Positions 7,874 through 17,335 are shown, counted from the first letter of the stretch. The stretch is DNA of 64,000 nt from Aliiroseovarius halocynthiae (GCF_007004645.1 NZ_ML660021.1:124001-188000); one strand, 5' to 3'. A program made the numbers and translations. Notes: generated from the sequence alone by a model not told the origin.

Positions 7874-8760
7874 GCTGGCTTCGAACATTTCTGTCTGCTG
7901 TCCTGATGCTGGCCGTGTCGACCGCGGCGATGGCGACGGAAGAGGACGAGCGTGAGGGTGGCATCCTTGGCACCGGCATTCTGGGCACGATTACCGCGCT
8001 GGGCTCAATCTATGTGAATGGTCAGCATATTCGCTTCGCGCCAGAGTTCGAGGTGACGGATGGCGTCACCGTCAGCACAGCGGCCCAATTGTTGCCCGGT
8101 CATACGGTCGCCGTGGTTGCTGCGCCTGACGGTGCGGGCTGGCAAGCATCTTATATTCGTCAGATCACCCCGCTTGTTGGCCCGGTACAGAGCATTTCGG
8201 ATGGTCAATTCGACGTGTTGGGCACAACGATCCAGGCCGAGCCCAAGCTGATCGCAGGGTTGGGGCAGGGTGATATGGTTGCCATCAGCGGGTTGTGGCA
8301 GGAAGGGCAGGTCATAGCCTCGCGCATTGATCGGGTTGCCAATGACAGTCCCGCCCGGATCGAGGGCAGCGTCTTTGACGTCACGCCCGGTCAGCCACTG
8401 ACCATTGGCGGGACAGAGATCACAGGGCTGTGGCCCACCCATATTCAGGATGGTCATGTTGTGCGGGTGGTTGGTTCGGCGAACGAAACGGGCATTCAGG
8501 TACAAAGCCTCGAGACCGGCGTGTTCGCTGCGACACCTCAGGTCATTCTGTCCGAGGGGTATTTCTCGGTCCCCACGGTGTCTGGGCTGTATACGCTGTT
8601 GGGGTCGGACCTTTTGTCCTATACGGATCAGCCGGGCATGATTGACCCCGTGGTGCGTCAACTGGTGTGCAGCCGTGATGGACAAATGTATCCGGTTCAG
8701 ATCGATGACAGTACGCTGCCATCTGACATGTCCGCATGTTTTGCCCCGCCCACACAATAG
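7870..8760 (+). CDS. Exported DUF5666 domain protein
   Basis: A 296-residue protein with an N-terminal signal peptide (LSAVLMLAVSTAAMA, cleavage near residue 24), so it acts in the periplasm. The rest is repeated short beta-rich modules of the DUF5666 kind, each with a G-x-I-x-x-I/V pattern (LGTITALGSIYVNG, GPVQSISDGQFDVLG, RIEGSVFDVTPG). DUF5666 modules look like small OB-fold units; the function is unknown. The stop overlap with DUF6502 suggests one transcript and a shared process. No metal or catalytic motif was seen; the single Cys pair near the C-terminus could form a disulfide. Confidence 0.8.
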   Translation: MSWLRTFLSAVLMLAVSTAAMATEEDEREGGILGTGILGTITALGSIYVNGQHIRFAPEFEVTDGVTVSTAAQLLPGHTVAVVAAPDGAGWQASYIRQITPLVGPVQSISDGQFDVLGTTIQAEPKLIAGLGQGDMVAISGLWQEGQVIASRIDRVANDSPARIEGSVFDVTPGQPLTIGGTEITGLWPTHIQDGHVVRVVGSANETGIQVQSLETGVFAATPQVILSEGYFSVPTVSGLYTLLGSDLLSYTDQPGMIDPVVRQLVCSRDGQMYPVQIDDSTLPSDMSACFAPPTQ

Positions 8761-8881
8761 ACGACACAATAGATGCTGCGCGACTGACTGATGCTTGAAA
8801 TCGGCGAAAAATGACGCTCTTTGACAATCTGCGTGGCCCCGGCGCTGCTATGGCGGGGCGTGGTCAGATAAGGAAGTAGTT

Positions 8882-10885
8882 ATGGCGTTGTCTTTGGGTG
8901 TAGATACGGGTGGAACCTATACCGACGCGGTGTTGATCCGTGACGAGACCGACGTCATTGCCAGCGCCAAATCCCTGACCACACGCACGGATCTTGCCAT
9001 TGGCATGGGCAAGGCCATTCAGGCGGTGCTGGAAAGTGCCGATGTTGCGCCTGCCGAGATTTCGATGGCGTCCCTCTCCACCACGCTTGCCACGAACGCC
9101 TTGGTCGAAGGTCAGGGCGGGCGTGTCGCGCTTATATATATTGGCTTTCGCGAAAGTGACCTTGAAAAACACGGGCTGCGGGACGCTTTGAAGGGCGACC
9201 CTGCCTTGGTGATTGCTGGCGGGCATAGCCATTCAGGCACTGAAGCGGCCAAGCTGGATCTTGACGCGCTTCATGCGTTTCTTACCGAGCATCACGGCAT
9301 TTCAGGTTTTGCGGTCGCCGCGCAATTCGCCACCCGCAACCCGGCGCATGAACTGGCTGTGGCGCAGGCCATTGCCGATGTGACGGGCGCGCCGGTCACT
9401 TGCTCGCACCAACTGTCGTCCAAGCTGAACGGGCCAAAACGGGCTGTGACGGCGGTTTTGAATGCACGTCTGATCGGAATGATTGACCGGTTGATTGGTC
9501 GCGCGCAGGATACGCTTCGGAATATCGGGATCGAGGCGCCGATGATGGTTGTGCGGGGGGATGGCGCATTGATGAGCGCCGAGCAAGCGCGCGACCGCCC
9601 GATTGAAACCATTCTCAGTGGCCCAGCTGCCTCGATCGTTGGTGCGCGCTGGTTGACCAATGCCGAGAACGCGCTGGTCTCGGATATTGGCGGGACCACG
9701 ACCGATATCGCTTTGATCCGTGATGGAAAGCCGATGATTGACCCCGCCGGGGCGCAGGTTGGCGGCTTTCGTACCATGGTCGAGGCCGTCGCCATGCGCA
9801 CCCACGGTCTGGGTGGCGATAGTCAGGTGCATCCCGTTGCAGAAGGTTTGCAAGGTGGCGTCTTTCTGGGGCCGCGCCGGGTGCTTCCGGTGTCACTGAT
9901 CGCGGCCGAGGCCCCAGATGCGGTGCATGCTGCGCTGGACGAGCAATTGCGGGCCAGTGCTCCGGGCGAGCATGACGCGCGGTTTGCGCGCCGGGTTCTG
10001 GGCGTCCCAACCGAAGGGGTTGATGCACGGGCCGAAACCATTCTTGAACGTCTTGGCGACGACATTATGCCCTTGAACATGTTGCTCAGAACCCGGTTAG
10101 AGGGCAGCGCGCTGACACGGTTGGTTGATCGTGGCATCGTGCAGGTGTCGGGCGTGACGCCTTCGGATGCCAGCCATGTTCTGGGCCGTCTGGATGCGTG
10201 GGATGCCGAGGCTGCCCGCAAAGGGCTGACGCTGTTTTCGCGTAAGCGTGTCGGCAGCGGCGACCGACTGGCGACCTCGCCTGAAGACATGGCGCAGAAA
10301 ATCATTGACCAGATGACCGAACAAACGGCGCTGACCCTGTTGGAAACCGCTTTCGCCGAAGAGCAGGAGGATTTCGGCCTGCCGCCCGAGGTGCTGGCGC
10401 GCCATGTTCTAACCCGTTGCGGACTGGCGGGTCACCGTGGGTTGTTGGCATTGGATGCAGCGCTGAATGTTCAGATTGTCGGACTGGGCGCTTCGGCACC
10501 ATCTTACTATCCGGCGGTCGGTGAACGGCTGCACTGCAAGATGCAGCTGCCCGAACATGCTGGCGTTGCGAACGCTGTCGGGGCTGTCGTCGGACGCGTC
10601 ACCTTCCGCCGTTCGGGTACCGTCACCACCCCTGCCGAGGGAAAATACCGCGTTCACATGACGACCGGCCCGCAGGATTTCATGGACGCAGAGCAGGCCA
10701 TGGTCGCAATGGAGGACTATCTGCGCGCGGATGCTCAAACTGCTGCAAAGGATGCTGGTGCAGAAGATATCCGTGTGATCGTCAATCGCGATATCCGCTC
10801 GGCTCAGATCGAGGGCCAGAACGTGTTTGTCGAGTGCACCGTAATGGTCGAAGCCAGCGGCAGACCCCGCGTCGCTTTGGGGTAA
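8882..10885 (+). CDS. Hydantoinase/oxoprolinase family protein (HyuA-like), solitary
   Basis: A 667-residue cytoplasmic protein of the HyuA/oxoprolinase family, ATP-dependent amidohydrolases acting on cyclic amides such as hydantoins or 5-oxoproline. The ASKHA-type phosphate-binding motifs are present: GVDTGGTYTDAVL at residues 5-17 and SDIGGTTTDIALI near 264-276. HyuA normally works with a HyuB subunit; none is next to it here, so it may pair with a protein coded elsewhere or have another role. GGAAG precedes ATG 8882. A TTGACA at 8820 and a GC-rich dyad near 8835-8860 lie in the upstream gap; either could be part of its promoter. Confidence 0.85.
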   Translation: MALSLGVDTGGTYTDAVLIRDETDVIASAKSLTTRTDLAIGMGKAIQAVLESADVAPAEISMASLSTTLATNALVEGQGGRVALIYIGFRESDLEKHGLRDALKGDPALVIAGGHSHSGTEAAKLDLDALHAFLTEHHGISGFAVAAQFATRNPAHELAVAQAIADVTGAPVTCSHQLSSKLNGPKRAVTAVLNARLIGMIDRLIGRAQDTLRNIGIEAPMMVVRGDGALMSAEQARDRPIETILSGPAASIVGARWLTNAENALVSDIGGTTTDIALIRDGKPMIDPAGAQVGGFRTMVEAVAMRTHGLGGDSQVHPVAEGLQGGVFLGPRRVLPVSLIAAEAPDAVHAALDEQLRASAPGEHDARFARRVLGVPTEGVDARAETILERLGDDIMPLNMLLRTRLEGSALTRLVDRGIVQVSGVTPSDASHVLGRLDAWDAEAARKGLTLFSRKRVGSGDRLATSPEDMAQKIIDQMTEQTALTLLETAFAEEQEDFGLPPEVLARHVLTRCGLAGHRGLLALDAALNVQIVGLGASAPSYYPAVGERLHCKMQLPEHAGVANAVGAVVGRVTFRRSGTVTTPAEGKYRVHMTTGPQDFMDAEQAMVAMEDYLRADAQTAAKDAGAEDIRVIVNRDIRSAQIEGQNVFVECTVMVEASGRPRVALG

Positions 10886-10928
10886 GTGCTCTACATGCTG
10901 AGTTTGCGTCCGGAGATGGCGCACCTAG

Positions 10929-11222
10929 CTATGTGGGGTCAGCAAAGCTGTCTTCCCAGTGTTCGCCCATCGCGACGATACACGATGTACCGTTGGCGTA
11001 GTTCTGAATAATCAACCAGTCTCCGCTGTGCAACGTTACCCAGACTTCCAGCGTGGTATCCGGGTCGCGCAATCCAATACCTCGGCGTTCGGCTCCAAGT
11101 GCATTTTTCAACGTGTCGGTAATTCTGGCGCGGTCATCGCACCTGATATCCGCTATTGAGGCTTGGGCCGTTAAAGGCGCCGTCAGACCGATCAGAGCTA
11201 AAAACACATGGCGAAAGAACAT
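10929..11222 (-). CDS. Small exported protein of unknown function
   Basis: About 97 residues from the ATG at 11222, which starts a normal signal peptide (MFFRHVFLALIGL, cleavage after QAS/ASA near residue 20). An ATG-like start 27 bases further up would put nine polar residues in front of it and is less likely. The mature part has two Cys that could bridge, and the segment EVWVTLHSGDWLIIQNY. I do not recognise the family. It converges on the HyuA-like gene and lies upstream of, and divergent to, the phosphonate locus. Confidence 0.65.
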   Translation of the reverse strand: MFFRHVFLALIGLTAPLTAQASIADIRCDDRARITDTLKNALGAERRGIGLRDPDTTLEVWVTLHSGDWLIIQNYANGTSCIVAMGEHWEDSFADPT

Positions 11223-11325
11223 ACGAGTAGGATAACCCGAGATGGCCAATAAAGTAACGGTTCTGTGGCGATGGGTGGATAGCCCTTCAATAACTAAGCT
11301 GCGTAGTCGTGCGGGTCGTCGGGGG

Positions 11326-11391
11326 TTGTCACATTACTGTTGCGCAACTGTTGCGTTATTGAATCATAAGCGTCACGAGTTTGTCGTCTAA
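11326..11391 (+). promoter_or_regulatory. Pho-box array (PhoB operator) in front of phnC
   Basis: Six consecutive 11-base units can be lined up here: TTGTCACATTA, CTGTTGCGCAA, CTGTTGCGTTA, TTGAATCATAA, GCGTCACGAGT and TTGTCGTCTAA. The first three fit the PhoB half-site CTGTCAT-N4 best. Phased 11-base direct repeats are the hallmark of PhoB binding, and phosphonate uptake is a classical Pho-regulon function. The array ends 35 bases before ATG 11427, a good place for an activator-dependent promoter. Confidence 0.7.
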
Positions 11392-11426
11392 TCGCCCTAT
11401 CCACCTCGGAAAAATACGAGGGCGAT

Positions 11427-12242
11427 ATGCTGCAGATTGACACGTTAACCAAGCGCTTCGGAGATAAGACCGCTGTAGATGCGGCCAATATCTTGGTCGA
11501 GAAGCCGACGATGATCGGGATCATCGGGCGTTCGGGTGCCGGGAAATCCACGCTGCTGCGCATGCTCAACCGCCTCAGCGATGCGACCGAGGGCAGCATT
11601 ACCTTCGAAGGCGAGGATGTCACCTTGATGAAGGGTGCCGCCAAACGGGACTGGCAGTCGCGCTGCGCCATGATCTTCCAGCAGTTCAACCTTGTGCCGC
11701 GCATGGATGTGGTCTCGAACGTGTTGCATGGGACACTGAACAAGCGCTCGACCCTTGCGACGATATTCAACTTATATCCGCAGGCCGACATTCACAAAGC
11801 GATCGAGATCCTTGATCGACTGGGCATTGCCGAACAGGCTCCTAAACGCGCCGAGGCACTGTCAGGCGGACAGCAACAGCGTGTCGCCATTGCACGTGCC
11901 TTGATGCAGGACCCCAAGATTATTTTGGCGGACGAACCGATTGCGTCGCTTGACCCGATGAACGCACAGGTGGTGATGCAGTCGCTGCGTACCATCCACG
12001 AAGAAGATGGCCGCATGGTCATCGCCAATCTGCACACGCTGGATACTGCACGTCGTTATTGCGATCGCGTGATTGGAATGCGGGACGGGCGGATCGTTTT
12101 TGACGGTACGCCCGCGCAGCTGACCACCGGTGTGGCGCGCGATATCTATGGCGCTGGCGACGATTTTTCCGAAGCCGCCACATCCACTGAAATCGAAACT
12201 CTGGACAGACCCGAGGTCCGCGAGGCGGAAGCCTGGATCTGA
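11427..12242 (+). CDS. phnC: Phosphonate ABC transporter ATP-binding protein
   Basis: A 271-residue ABC ATPase that powers phosphonate import at the cytoplasmic face of the inner membrane. Walker A is GRSGAGKST near residues 33-41, the signature is [14 protein letters not shown] near 148, and Walker B is IILADEP near 170. It begins the uptake operon phnC-phnD-phnE-phnE2. ATG 11427 follows GAGGG by four bases. The Pho-box array upstream predicts induction by phosphate starvation. Confidence 0.95.
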   Translation: MLQIDTLTKRFGDKTAVDAANILVEKPTMIGIIGRSGAGKSTLLRMLNRLSDATEGSITFEGEDVTLMKGAAKRDWQSRCAMIFQQFNLVPRMDVVSNVLHGTLNKRSTLATIFNLYPQADIHKAIEILDRLGIAEQAPKRAEALSGGQQQRVAIARALMQDPKIILADEPIASLDPMNAQVVMQSLRTIHEEDGRMVIANLHTLDTARRYCDRVIGMRDGRIVFDGTPAQLTTGVARDIYGAGDDFSEAATSTEIETLDRPEVREAEAWI

Positions 12243-12299
12243 GCCAGTTCACCCCGCGTGATTTGCGCGGGCCACCTTCATCAATCAATGGAGAACCTG

Positions 12300-13211
12300 A
12301 TGAAAAAGACCCTCGCACTGGCACTTGCTGCCACGACTGCCATGAGCTCGGGCGCATTTGCCGAAGAGATCACCGAATTCCGCATCGGCCTGCTGGGTGG
12401 CGAAAACGCCCAAGACCGTGTGAACAGCTATCAGTGTCTGGCGGACTATGCCACCGAAGCGCTGGGCGTCCCGGTCAAGATCTTCACTCCTGCTGACTAT
12501 AACGGCGTGATCCAGGGCCTGCTGGGCGGTTCGCTGGATATGTCGTGGTTGGGTGCTTCGTCCTATGCCGCCACCTATCTGCAGGACCCCGAAGCGGTCG
12601 AGCCAGTGCTGGTTAAGGTCAATCTGGATGGTTCGATCGGCTATCATTCGATCGGTTTCGCCCGTAAGGACAGCGGCATCACCTCGCTGGACGACATGGA
12701 AGGCAAAGTGTTTGGCTTCGGCGATCCGAACTCGACCTCTGGCTATCTGATCCCCTCGATCGAGATCCCGACATACAAAGACGGCATCACGATGGAATCG
12801 GGCGAGTATTTCGGCGAAGTAAAGTTCACCGGCGGTCACGAGCAGACCATTGTTGCTGTGAACAATGGCGACATCGACGGTGGCGTCACTTGGGCTGACG
12901 GTCAGGGTAACTGGGAAGACGGCTATAACTCGGGCGCGCTGCGCAAAGCCGTAGACGCAGGCCTGATCGACATGAACGATCTGGTTCAGATCTGGAAATC
13001 GGCCGTGATCCCTGAAGGTCCGGTTGTTCTGCGTAAAGCCCTGCCGGCTGACGTGAAAGCCAAAATGGTCGACCTGATCGACAACCTGTATGAGAACGAT
13101 CCCGAGTGCTCGTACGGCGTGTTTGCTGGAGACAACCTAGGCGCTAAGCCGGTTACTCACGAGACCTACATCTCGATCGTTGAAGCGCGCAAAGCGAAGA
13201 TCGGTAGCTAA
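12300..13211 (+). CDS. phnD: Phosphonate ABC transporter periplasmic binding protein
   Basis: A 303-residue PhnD-type solute-binding protein. The start is ATG 12300 (MKKTLALALAA), with GGAGA six bases upstream and a signal peptide cleaved near SGAFA at 22-23; the longer frame from 12258 adds residues ahead of the signal. Family landmarks include the phosphonate-pocket segments SWLGASSYA near 95 and GDPNSTSGYLIP near 145, whose Ser/Thr residues hold the phosphonate group in characterised PhnD. It captures phosphonates in the periplasm and hands them to the two PhnE permeases. The stem-loop after it probably protects or uncouples this high-demand part of the mRNA. Confidence 0.95.
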   Translation: MKKTLALALAATTAMSSGAFAEEITEFRIGLLGGENAQDRVNSYQCLADYATEALGVPVKIFTPADYNGVIQGLLGGSLDMSWLGASSYAATYLQDPEAVEPVLVKVNLDGSIGYHSIGFARKDSGITSLDDMEGKVFGFGDPNSTSGYLIPSIEIPTYKDGITMESGEYFGEVKFTGGHEQTIVAVNNGDIDGGVTWADGQGNWEDGYNSGALRKAVDAGLIDMNDLVQIWKSAVIPEGPVVLRKALPADVKAKMVDLIDNLYENDPECSYGVFAGDNLGAKPVTHETYISIVEARKAKIGS

Positions 13212-13230
13212 GTCATTTTTATGGCGACAT

Positions 13231-13252
13231 CGGTGGCCCTTCGGGGCTGCCG
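13231..13252 (+). terminator. Intercistronic stem-loop after phnD
   Basis: CGGTGGCCC and GGGCTGCCG enclose a TTCG tetraloop; the stem has some non-Watson-Crick pairs and only a short T-rich tail (ATATTTCTTT). Its place between the binding-protein gene and the permease genes is the usual one for a partial terminator or mRNA-stabilising loop that keeps PhnD in excess. Confidence 0.6.
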
Positions 13253-13273
13253 ATATTTCTTTGCGGGGACGGA

Positions 13274-14149
13274 ATGACAGATACAACAATCGGCACGGCG
13301 CCGCACAGCTTGGACAGCATCCAGTCCAGCTATATGGCTCAGGTACAAAAACGCAGGCTCTATGGTGGGCTGGCGCTTATGATCTTTGTCATCCTGATGG
13401 TGGCGGGCTTCAATGTTGCAGATCAACGCAATGCGGGCGGGTTCTGGGACGGGTTGCATCGTATCTTTGATTATCCCGCAGATGTGCTGTCAGAGGCATG
13501 GGAAAAACGCGCGGATCTTCCGGCGCTGATTGTCAAATACTTCCCCGCATTGATTGAGACAATCAACATCGCCGCCGTGTCGACCCTTTTCGGTGCCTTT
13601 GGAGGCTTGTTCTTGTCGTTGCTGGGTACACGAGGGCTGGCCAAGTGGCCGCGCCTGATCCCGGTGTTTCGCCGTATCTCGGACATCATGCGCGCCGTGC
13701 CGGAAATCGTCATTGCGCTGGTGTTGATCTTTGTGATGGGCGGTGGCCCGGTGCCTGCGATGATTGCGATCGCGATCCATACCGCTGGCGCGCTGGGCAA
13801 GATGTTTTCCGAAGTGGCCGAGAATGCCGATTTGAAACCTGTCGAGGGTTTGGCCTCGACCGGGGCGACATGGTCCCAGCGTATGCTCTTGGGAATCCTG
13901 CCGCAGGTTGCCCCGAATTACATCAGCTATGCCCTGCTGCGGTTCGAGATCAACATCCGCGCATCTGCCATCCTTGGTTTTGTTGGCGCAGGTGGTCTTG
14001 GCTACGAGTTGCGCAATGCAATGGCATGGGGCCCAGGTCGCTTTGACGAAGCGGGCGCGATCTTCGTTCTGCTGTTTGGCACCATCGTGTTCTTCGATCA
14101 GTTGTCCAGCCGCTTCCGTAACCGTCTGACCGAAGGACAGGGCCAATGA
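13274..14149 (+). CDS. phnE: Phosphonate ABC transporter permease (first PhnE)
   Basis: A 291-residue inner-membrane permease with about six helices. The EAA loop that docks PhnC is visible near residues 190-215 (EVAENADLKPVEGLASTGAT). It forms the transmembrane channel, most likely as a heterodimer with the second PhnE coded right behind it. ATG 13274 follows GCGGGGACGGA; the last four bases overlap the second permease. Confidence 0.93.
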   Translation: MTDTTIGTAPHSLDSIQSSYMAQVQKRRLYGGLALMIFVILMVAGFNVADQRNAGGFWDGLHRIFDYPADVLSEAWEKRADLPALIVKYFPALIETINIAAVSTLFGAFGGLFLSLLGTRGLAKWPRLIPVFRRISDIMRAVPEIVIALVLIFVMGGGPVPAMIAIAIHTAGALGKMFSEVAENADLKPVEGLASTGATWSQRMLLGILPQVAPNYISYALLRFEINIRASAILGFVGAGGLGYELRNAMAWGPGRFDEAGAIFVLLFGTIVFFDQLSSRFRNRLTEGQGQ

Positions 14150-15459
14150 GTGCTATCGATCTTGATTTCGCAAAGCACAGCGCCGACTCGCTGTTTCAGC
14201 GCAAACGCCTGTTTGCCTTCAGCATTCCCGTCGCCATCGTGCTGTACTTCGTCTATATCTTTTTCGCCTTCGATATTGCGGGGCTTGCCGGGCGGATCAA
14301 TCTGAACAATGCGGTCACGCTGGCCTCGGACAGTTGGTCCCACAAGGTGCACGTGACCCGCGACAATCGAAGCGGAGACGTCGTTTATTCCGTTGAGGGT
14401 GAGCGCAAGGGAACCTATCCAGATGGCCAGCGTCCCGATTGGGTCAGTGGGTCCGAAGTTACCACCATCGATCTGGGCCGCGACCATATTGTGCGCTATC
14501 TGCCTGAGAACCGGACCGAAGTTGAAATTCCCGGCTTCCCGCTGATCGAGGTGCAGGCCGAAGGGCGCACTCTGATCAGCAACTTGCCGCAGGAATTGCC
14601 CGACTGGATCTCGGCGTCGAACCGGCGGATTGCCATCACCACGCCCGAGGGTCGTATCACGCTGACGGGCGCGCGGTCGGAGGTTTTCAACTATTTCACC
14701 GGGTGGGAGCTGTTCTGGTTCACCCTCGACAGCCCATACTACGGGCAAGGGATTACGACGATCCTGTTTGGCGACCGTCTGGACCCCACGCGTTCGAATA
14801 TCGCAGGGGCGCTGTCGGATTGGTGGAACAACCCGATGTGGCGGCACAAAGATGTCGCTTGGGCGATTGGCGAGACGATCCTGATGGCCTTTCTTGGCAC
14901 GATGGGCGGGGCCATGATCGCGTTGCCTCTGGCCTTTCTGGCAGCCAAGCGGTTCTCACCGGTAATGGTGCTGCGCGCCGCAACCCGTCGTCTGTTTGAC
15001 TTCGTGCGCGGTGTTGATGCGCTGATCTGGACGGTTGTGCTGGCGCGCGCCTTTGGCCCCGGCCCGCTGACGGGCGCATTGGCGATCCTGATCACGGATA
15101 CGGGCACCTTCGGCAAAATCTTCTCGGAAGCGTTGGAAAATGTGGACCAGAAACAGATCGAGGGCATTAGCTCGACCGGGGCAAAGCCACTGCAACGCTA
15201 TCGCTTCGGTGTGATCCCACAGGTGGTGCCGGTGCTGCTGGCGCAGATCCTGTATTTCCTGGAATCCAACACCCGTTCGGCGACCATCATCGGCGCGATC
15301 ACCGGGGGCGGCATCGGTCTGATGCTGACCCAAGCCATCCAGACCCAGAAAGACTGGGAAGAAGTCGCCTATTATATCGTCCTGATCGTCATTATGGTGA
15401 TGTTCATGGACTGGTTCTCGGGCTGGTTGCGCGGCAAACTGATCGGGCGCAAAGACTGA
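14146..15459 (+). CDS. phnE: Phosphonate ABC transporter permease with large periplasmic insert (second PhnE)
   Basis: A 437-residue PhnE. One helix at residues 24-45 is followed by about 190 polar, beta-rich residues that should lie in the periplasm, and then by the usual permease core with its EAA loop ([20 protein letters not shown] near 327). The core matches the first PhnE, so the two probably form a heterodimer. The insert is the main difference from a minimal PhnE of about 260-290 residues and could touch PhnD. It is coupled to both neighbours by overlapping stop and start codons. Confidence 0.92.
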   Translation: MSAIDLDFAKHSADSLFQRKRLFAFSIPVAIVLYFVYIFFAFDIAGLAGRINLNNAVTLASDSWSHKVHVTRDNRSGDVVYSVEGERKGTYPDGQRPDWVSGSEVTTIDLGRDHIVRYLPENRTEVEIPGFPLIEVQAEGRTLISNLPQELPDWISASNRRIAITTPEGRITLTGARSEVFNYFTGWELFWFTLDSPYYGQGITTILFGDRLDPTRSNIAGALSDWWNNPMWRHKDVAWAIGETILMAFLGTMGGAMIALPLAFLAAKRFSPVMVLRAATRRLFDFVRGVDALIWTVVLARAFGPGPLTGALAILITDTGTFGKIFSEALENVDQKQIEGISSTGAKPLQRYRFGVIPQVVPVLLAQILYFLESNTRSATIIGAITGGGIGLMLTQAIQTQKDWEEVAYYIVLIVIMVMFMDWFSGWLRGKLIGRKD

Positions 15460-16073
15460 TGGCGCGCTTGTCTGACACCCCGTTCATTCACCCGGAATGC
15501 GAGATCGTGGACAGCACTTTTGGTGCCTATGTCGAGATCGGGAAAGGCAGTCGTGTGACGGGCTCGGTGCTGGGTGACTACAGCTATTGCGACCGATATG
15601 CGGACATTGCCAATGCGCGGGTTGGGAAATTCTCGAACATCGCGGCGTTCTCGCGGATTGGGGCGACGGATCATCCGCTGGACACGGCCTCGTGCCATCA
15701 TTTTCTGTATCGGTCGGATGACTATTGGGATGATGCGGGACGGGATCAGGAGTTCTTTGCACATCGTAAATCCCGCGTGGCCCATATCGGGCATGACACA
15801 TGGATCGGTGCGGGGGCGATGATTAAGCCTGAGGTAACAGTAGGCCACGGGGCGGTTGTCGCCGCGGGTGCTGTGGTGACCAAGGATGTGGATCCTTACA
15901 CCATCGTGGCCGGGACGCCCGCAAAGCCTTTGCGCCTGCGCCAGTCCCGCGACGTCGCGGATCGTTTGATTGCGCTGGCGTGGTGGGATTGGTCGCATGA
16001 TGCGATCCGCGCTGCGCTTCAGGATTTCCGCACGCTGCCCGCCGAGGTATTCTTGGAGCGCTACGAAGACTAG
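15459..16073 (+). CDS. Hexapeptide-repeat acetyltransferase of the phosphonate locus
   Basis: A 204-residue left-handed beta-helix transferase of the trimeric XAT type. Hexad repeats run through both halves ([18 protein letters not shown] near 28, and [20 protein letters not shown] near 110), and [16 protein letters not shown] is the acetyl-CoA-binding coil. It matches the phosphonate-operon hexapeptide family known beside C-P lyase genes. No PhnO (GNAT N-acetyltransferase) is present, so this enzyme may do the corresponding acetylation of aminophosphonates; that is inference. Its ATG overlaps the permease stop by one base, which places it in the uptake operon. It converges on phnF with two bases between stops. 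Confidence 0.82.
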   Translation: MARLSDTPFIHPECEIVDSTFGAYVEIGKGSRVTGSVLGDYSYCDRYADIANARVGKFSNIAAFSRIGATDHPLDTASCHHFLYRSDDYWDDAGRDQEFFAHRKSRVAHIGHDTWIGAGAMIKPEVTVGHGAVVAAGAVVTKDVDPYTIVAGTPAKPLRLRQSRDVADRLIALAWWDWSHDAIRAALQDFRTLPAEVFLERYED

Positions 16074-16075
16074 CG

Positions 16076-16798
16076 TTACTCCTCTAACGTCAGCGTCACC
16101 CGATCCCCGGCGAACCATGTCCGCCCGTATTCCACCGGCTGGCCCGCGTCATCCACATTGACGCCCGAGGATTTCAGCAGCGGATCGCCTTCGTTCACGT
16201 TCAGATGCAAGGCCTGTGTGGCCGACGCGCGCACCGCTGTCAGCCGTGTCGTGGCACGGGTGTAGTCGGCAATGCCCTGTGACTGCAGGGCTTTGGTCAC
16301 ACTGCTGTTGTCTTGGAACGCGGCACTGATGCCGGGCAGGCGGGTGAGCGGGAACAGGCTTTCAAAGACGGCAATCGGCTGACCATCCGACAGCGACAGG
16401 CCGTGATAGGTGCAGATCATATCGCCGGGCGCGATATGCAGGGCTGCTGCCTCGCCCTCGGTTGCGGCACGTTCTTCGATATCCAGCACACGTTTGTCCG
16501 GTCTGCGCCCCGCAGCAATCAGGTTCTCGTGAAACCGGACGCGTTTGCCAATTGGATAGTCTGTGGGCGTTGCGGCGACGAACGCGCCGGATCCGCGCCG
16601 GGTTCGGATCAGCCCCTCATCCACCAAGGCCGAGATGCCGTGTCGCACCGTGTGACGGTTGACGCCGAACCGTTCCGCCAGCGCGCTTTCGGTTGGCAGC
16701 TTGTCTCCGGGCTTGTATCGCCCTTCGGCCAGATCACCGCGCAACGCGCTGGCGATGGCCTGCCAGATCGGGGTCTTCGAAGGGGCAGTGTCACGCAA
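16076..16798 (-). CDS. phnF: GntR/HutC-family regulator of phosphonate metabolism
   Basis: A 240-residue GntR-type repressor. The winged helix is at residues 8-75 (YKPGDKLPTESALAERFGVNRHTVRHGISALVDEGLIRTRRG pattern), and the C-terminal ~150 residues are a UTRA ligand-sensing domain. It is divergent from phnG with about 80 bases between, so it probably controls the lyase operon and itself. PhnF proteins normally repress C-P lyase genes until substrate or a catabolite is bound. It adds local control to the Pho control seen in front of phnC. Confidence 0.88.
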   Translation of the reverse strand: MRDTAPSKTPIWQAIASALRGDLAEGRYKPGDKLPTESALAERFGVNRHTVRHGISALVDEGLIRTRRGSGAFVAATPTDYPIGKRVRFHENLIAAGRRPDKRVLDIEERAATEGEAAALHIAPGDMICTYHGLSLSDGQPIAVFESLFPLTRLPGISAAFQDNSSVTKALQSQGIADYTRATTRLTAVRASATQALHLNVNEGDPLLKSSGVNVDDAGQPVEYGRTWFAGDRVTLTLEE

Positions 16799-16837
16799 TC
16801 TTCACAAATCTCCGCTGTCTTCATAGGCCGTTTGTGG

Positions 16838-16860
16838 TAATATGTGTATAGTTGTATAGG
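16838..16860. promoter_or_regulatory. Possible PhnF operator between phnF and phnG
   Basis: The phnF-phnG gap holds the near-direct repeat GTGTATAG TTGTATAG (about 16844-16859). Its TATA-core elements resemble sites used by HutC-type GntR regulators, and its place between divergent promoters fits autoregulation. The assignment rests on position and the repeat only. Confidence 0.35.
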
Positions 16861-16879
16861 AATGGGAAAAGTTGTCGAG

Positions 16880-17335
16880 ATGAAAGACGCTTTTGATGGA
16901 AATAATCCTCGTAAGGATTGGATGAGCCTTCTGGCTAAGGCCCCCGAAGGGCGGATTTCGGCGCTGTTGGATACGGCGCAGGCGCGTCCTGGCTTCACTT
17001 GGCTGCGTGCGCCCGAGATCGGTAGTACGATGGTACGTGGCCGTGCGGGTGCCACCGGCGCGCCCTTTAATCTGGGCGAGGTGACGGTTACGCGCTGCGC
17101 GCTGACCCTGCCCAGCGGCGAGGTCGGGCATGCCTATATCCAAGGCCGCCGCAAGTCGGATGCCGAGGCCGCAGCGCTGGTGGATGCCTTGATGCAAACA
17201 GATGCCGCGGACGCCCTGCGCGCTTCGGTTCTGGACCCGCTGATGCAAGAGCTGACCGCCGCAAAAGCGGCCCGTGCGGCCAAGGCGGCAGCAACGAAAG
17301 TTGAATTCTTCACATTGGCACGAGGAGAGGACTGA
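16880..17335 (+). CDS. phnG: C-P lyase core subunit PhnG
   Basis: A protein of about 151 residues forming part of the PhnGHIJ core that converts alkylphosphonates to ribose-linked intermediates. The family landmarks RKDWMSLLAKAPE and the later GEVTVTRCALTLPSGEVGHAYIQGR are present. I take ATG 16880, which keeps the usual dozen residues before DWM; ATG 16862 and GTG 16844 are in frame further up, and ATG 16922, with AAGGA ahead, would cut into the domain. The stop overlaps phnH by one base. Confidence 0.92.
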   Translation: MKDAFDGNNPRKDWMSLLAKAPEGRISALLDTAQARPGFTWLRAPEIGSTMVRGRAGATGAPFNLGEVTVTRCALTLPSGEVGHAYIQGRRKSDAEAAALVDALMQTDAADALRASVLDPLMQELTAAKAARAAKAAATKVEFFTLARGED

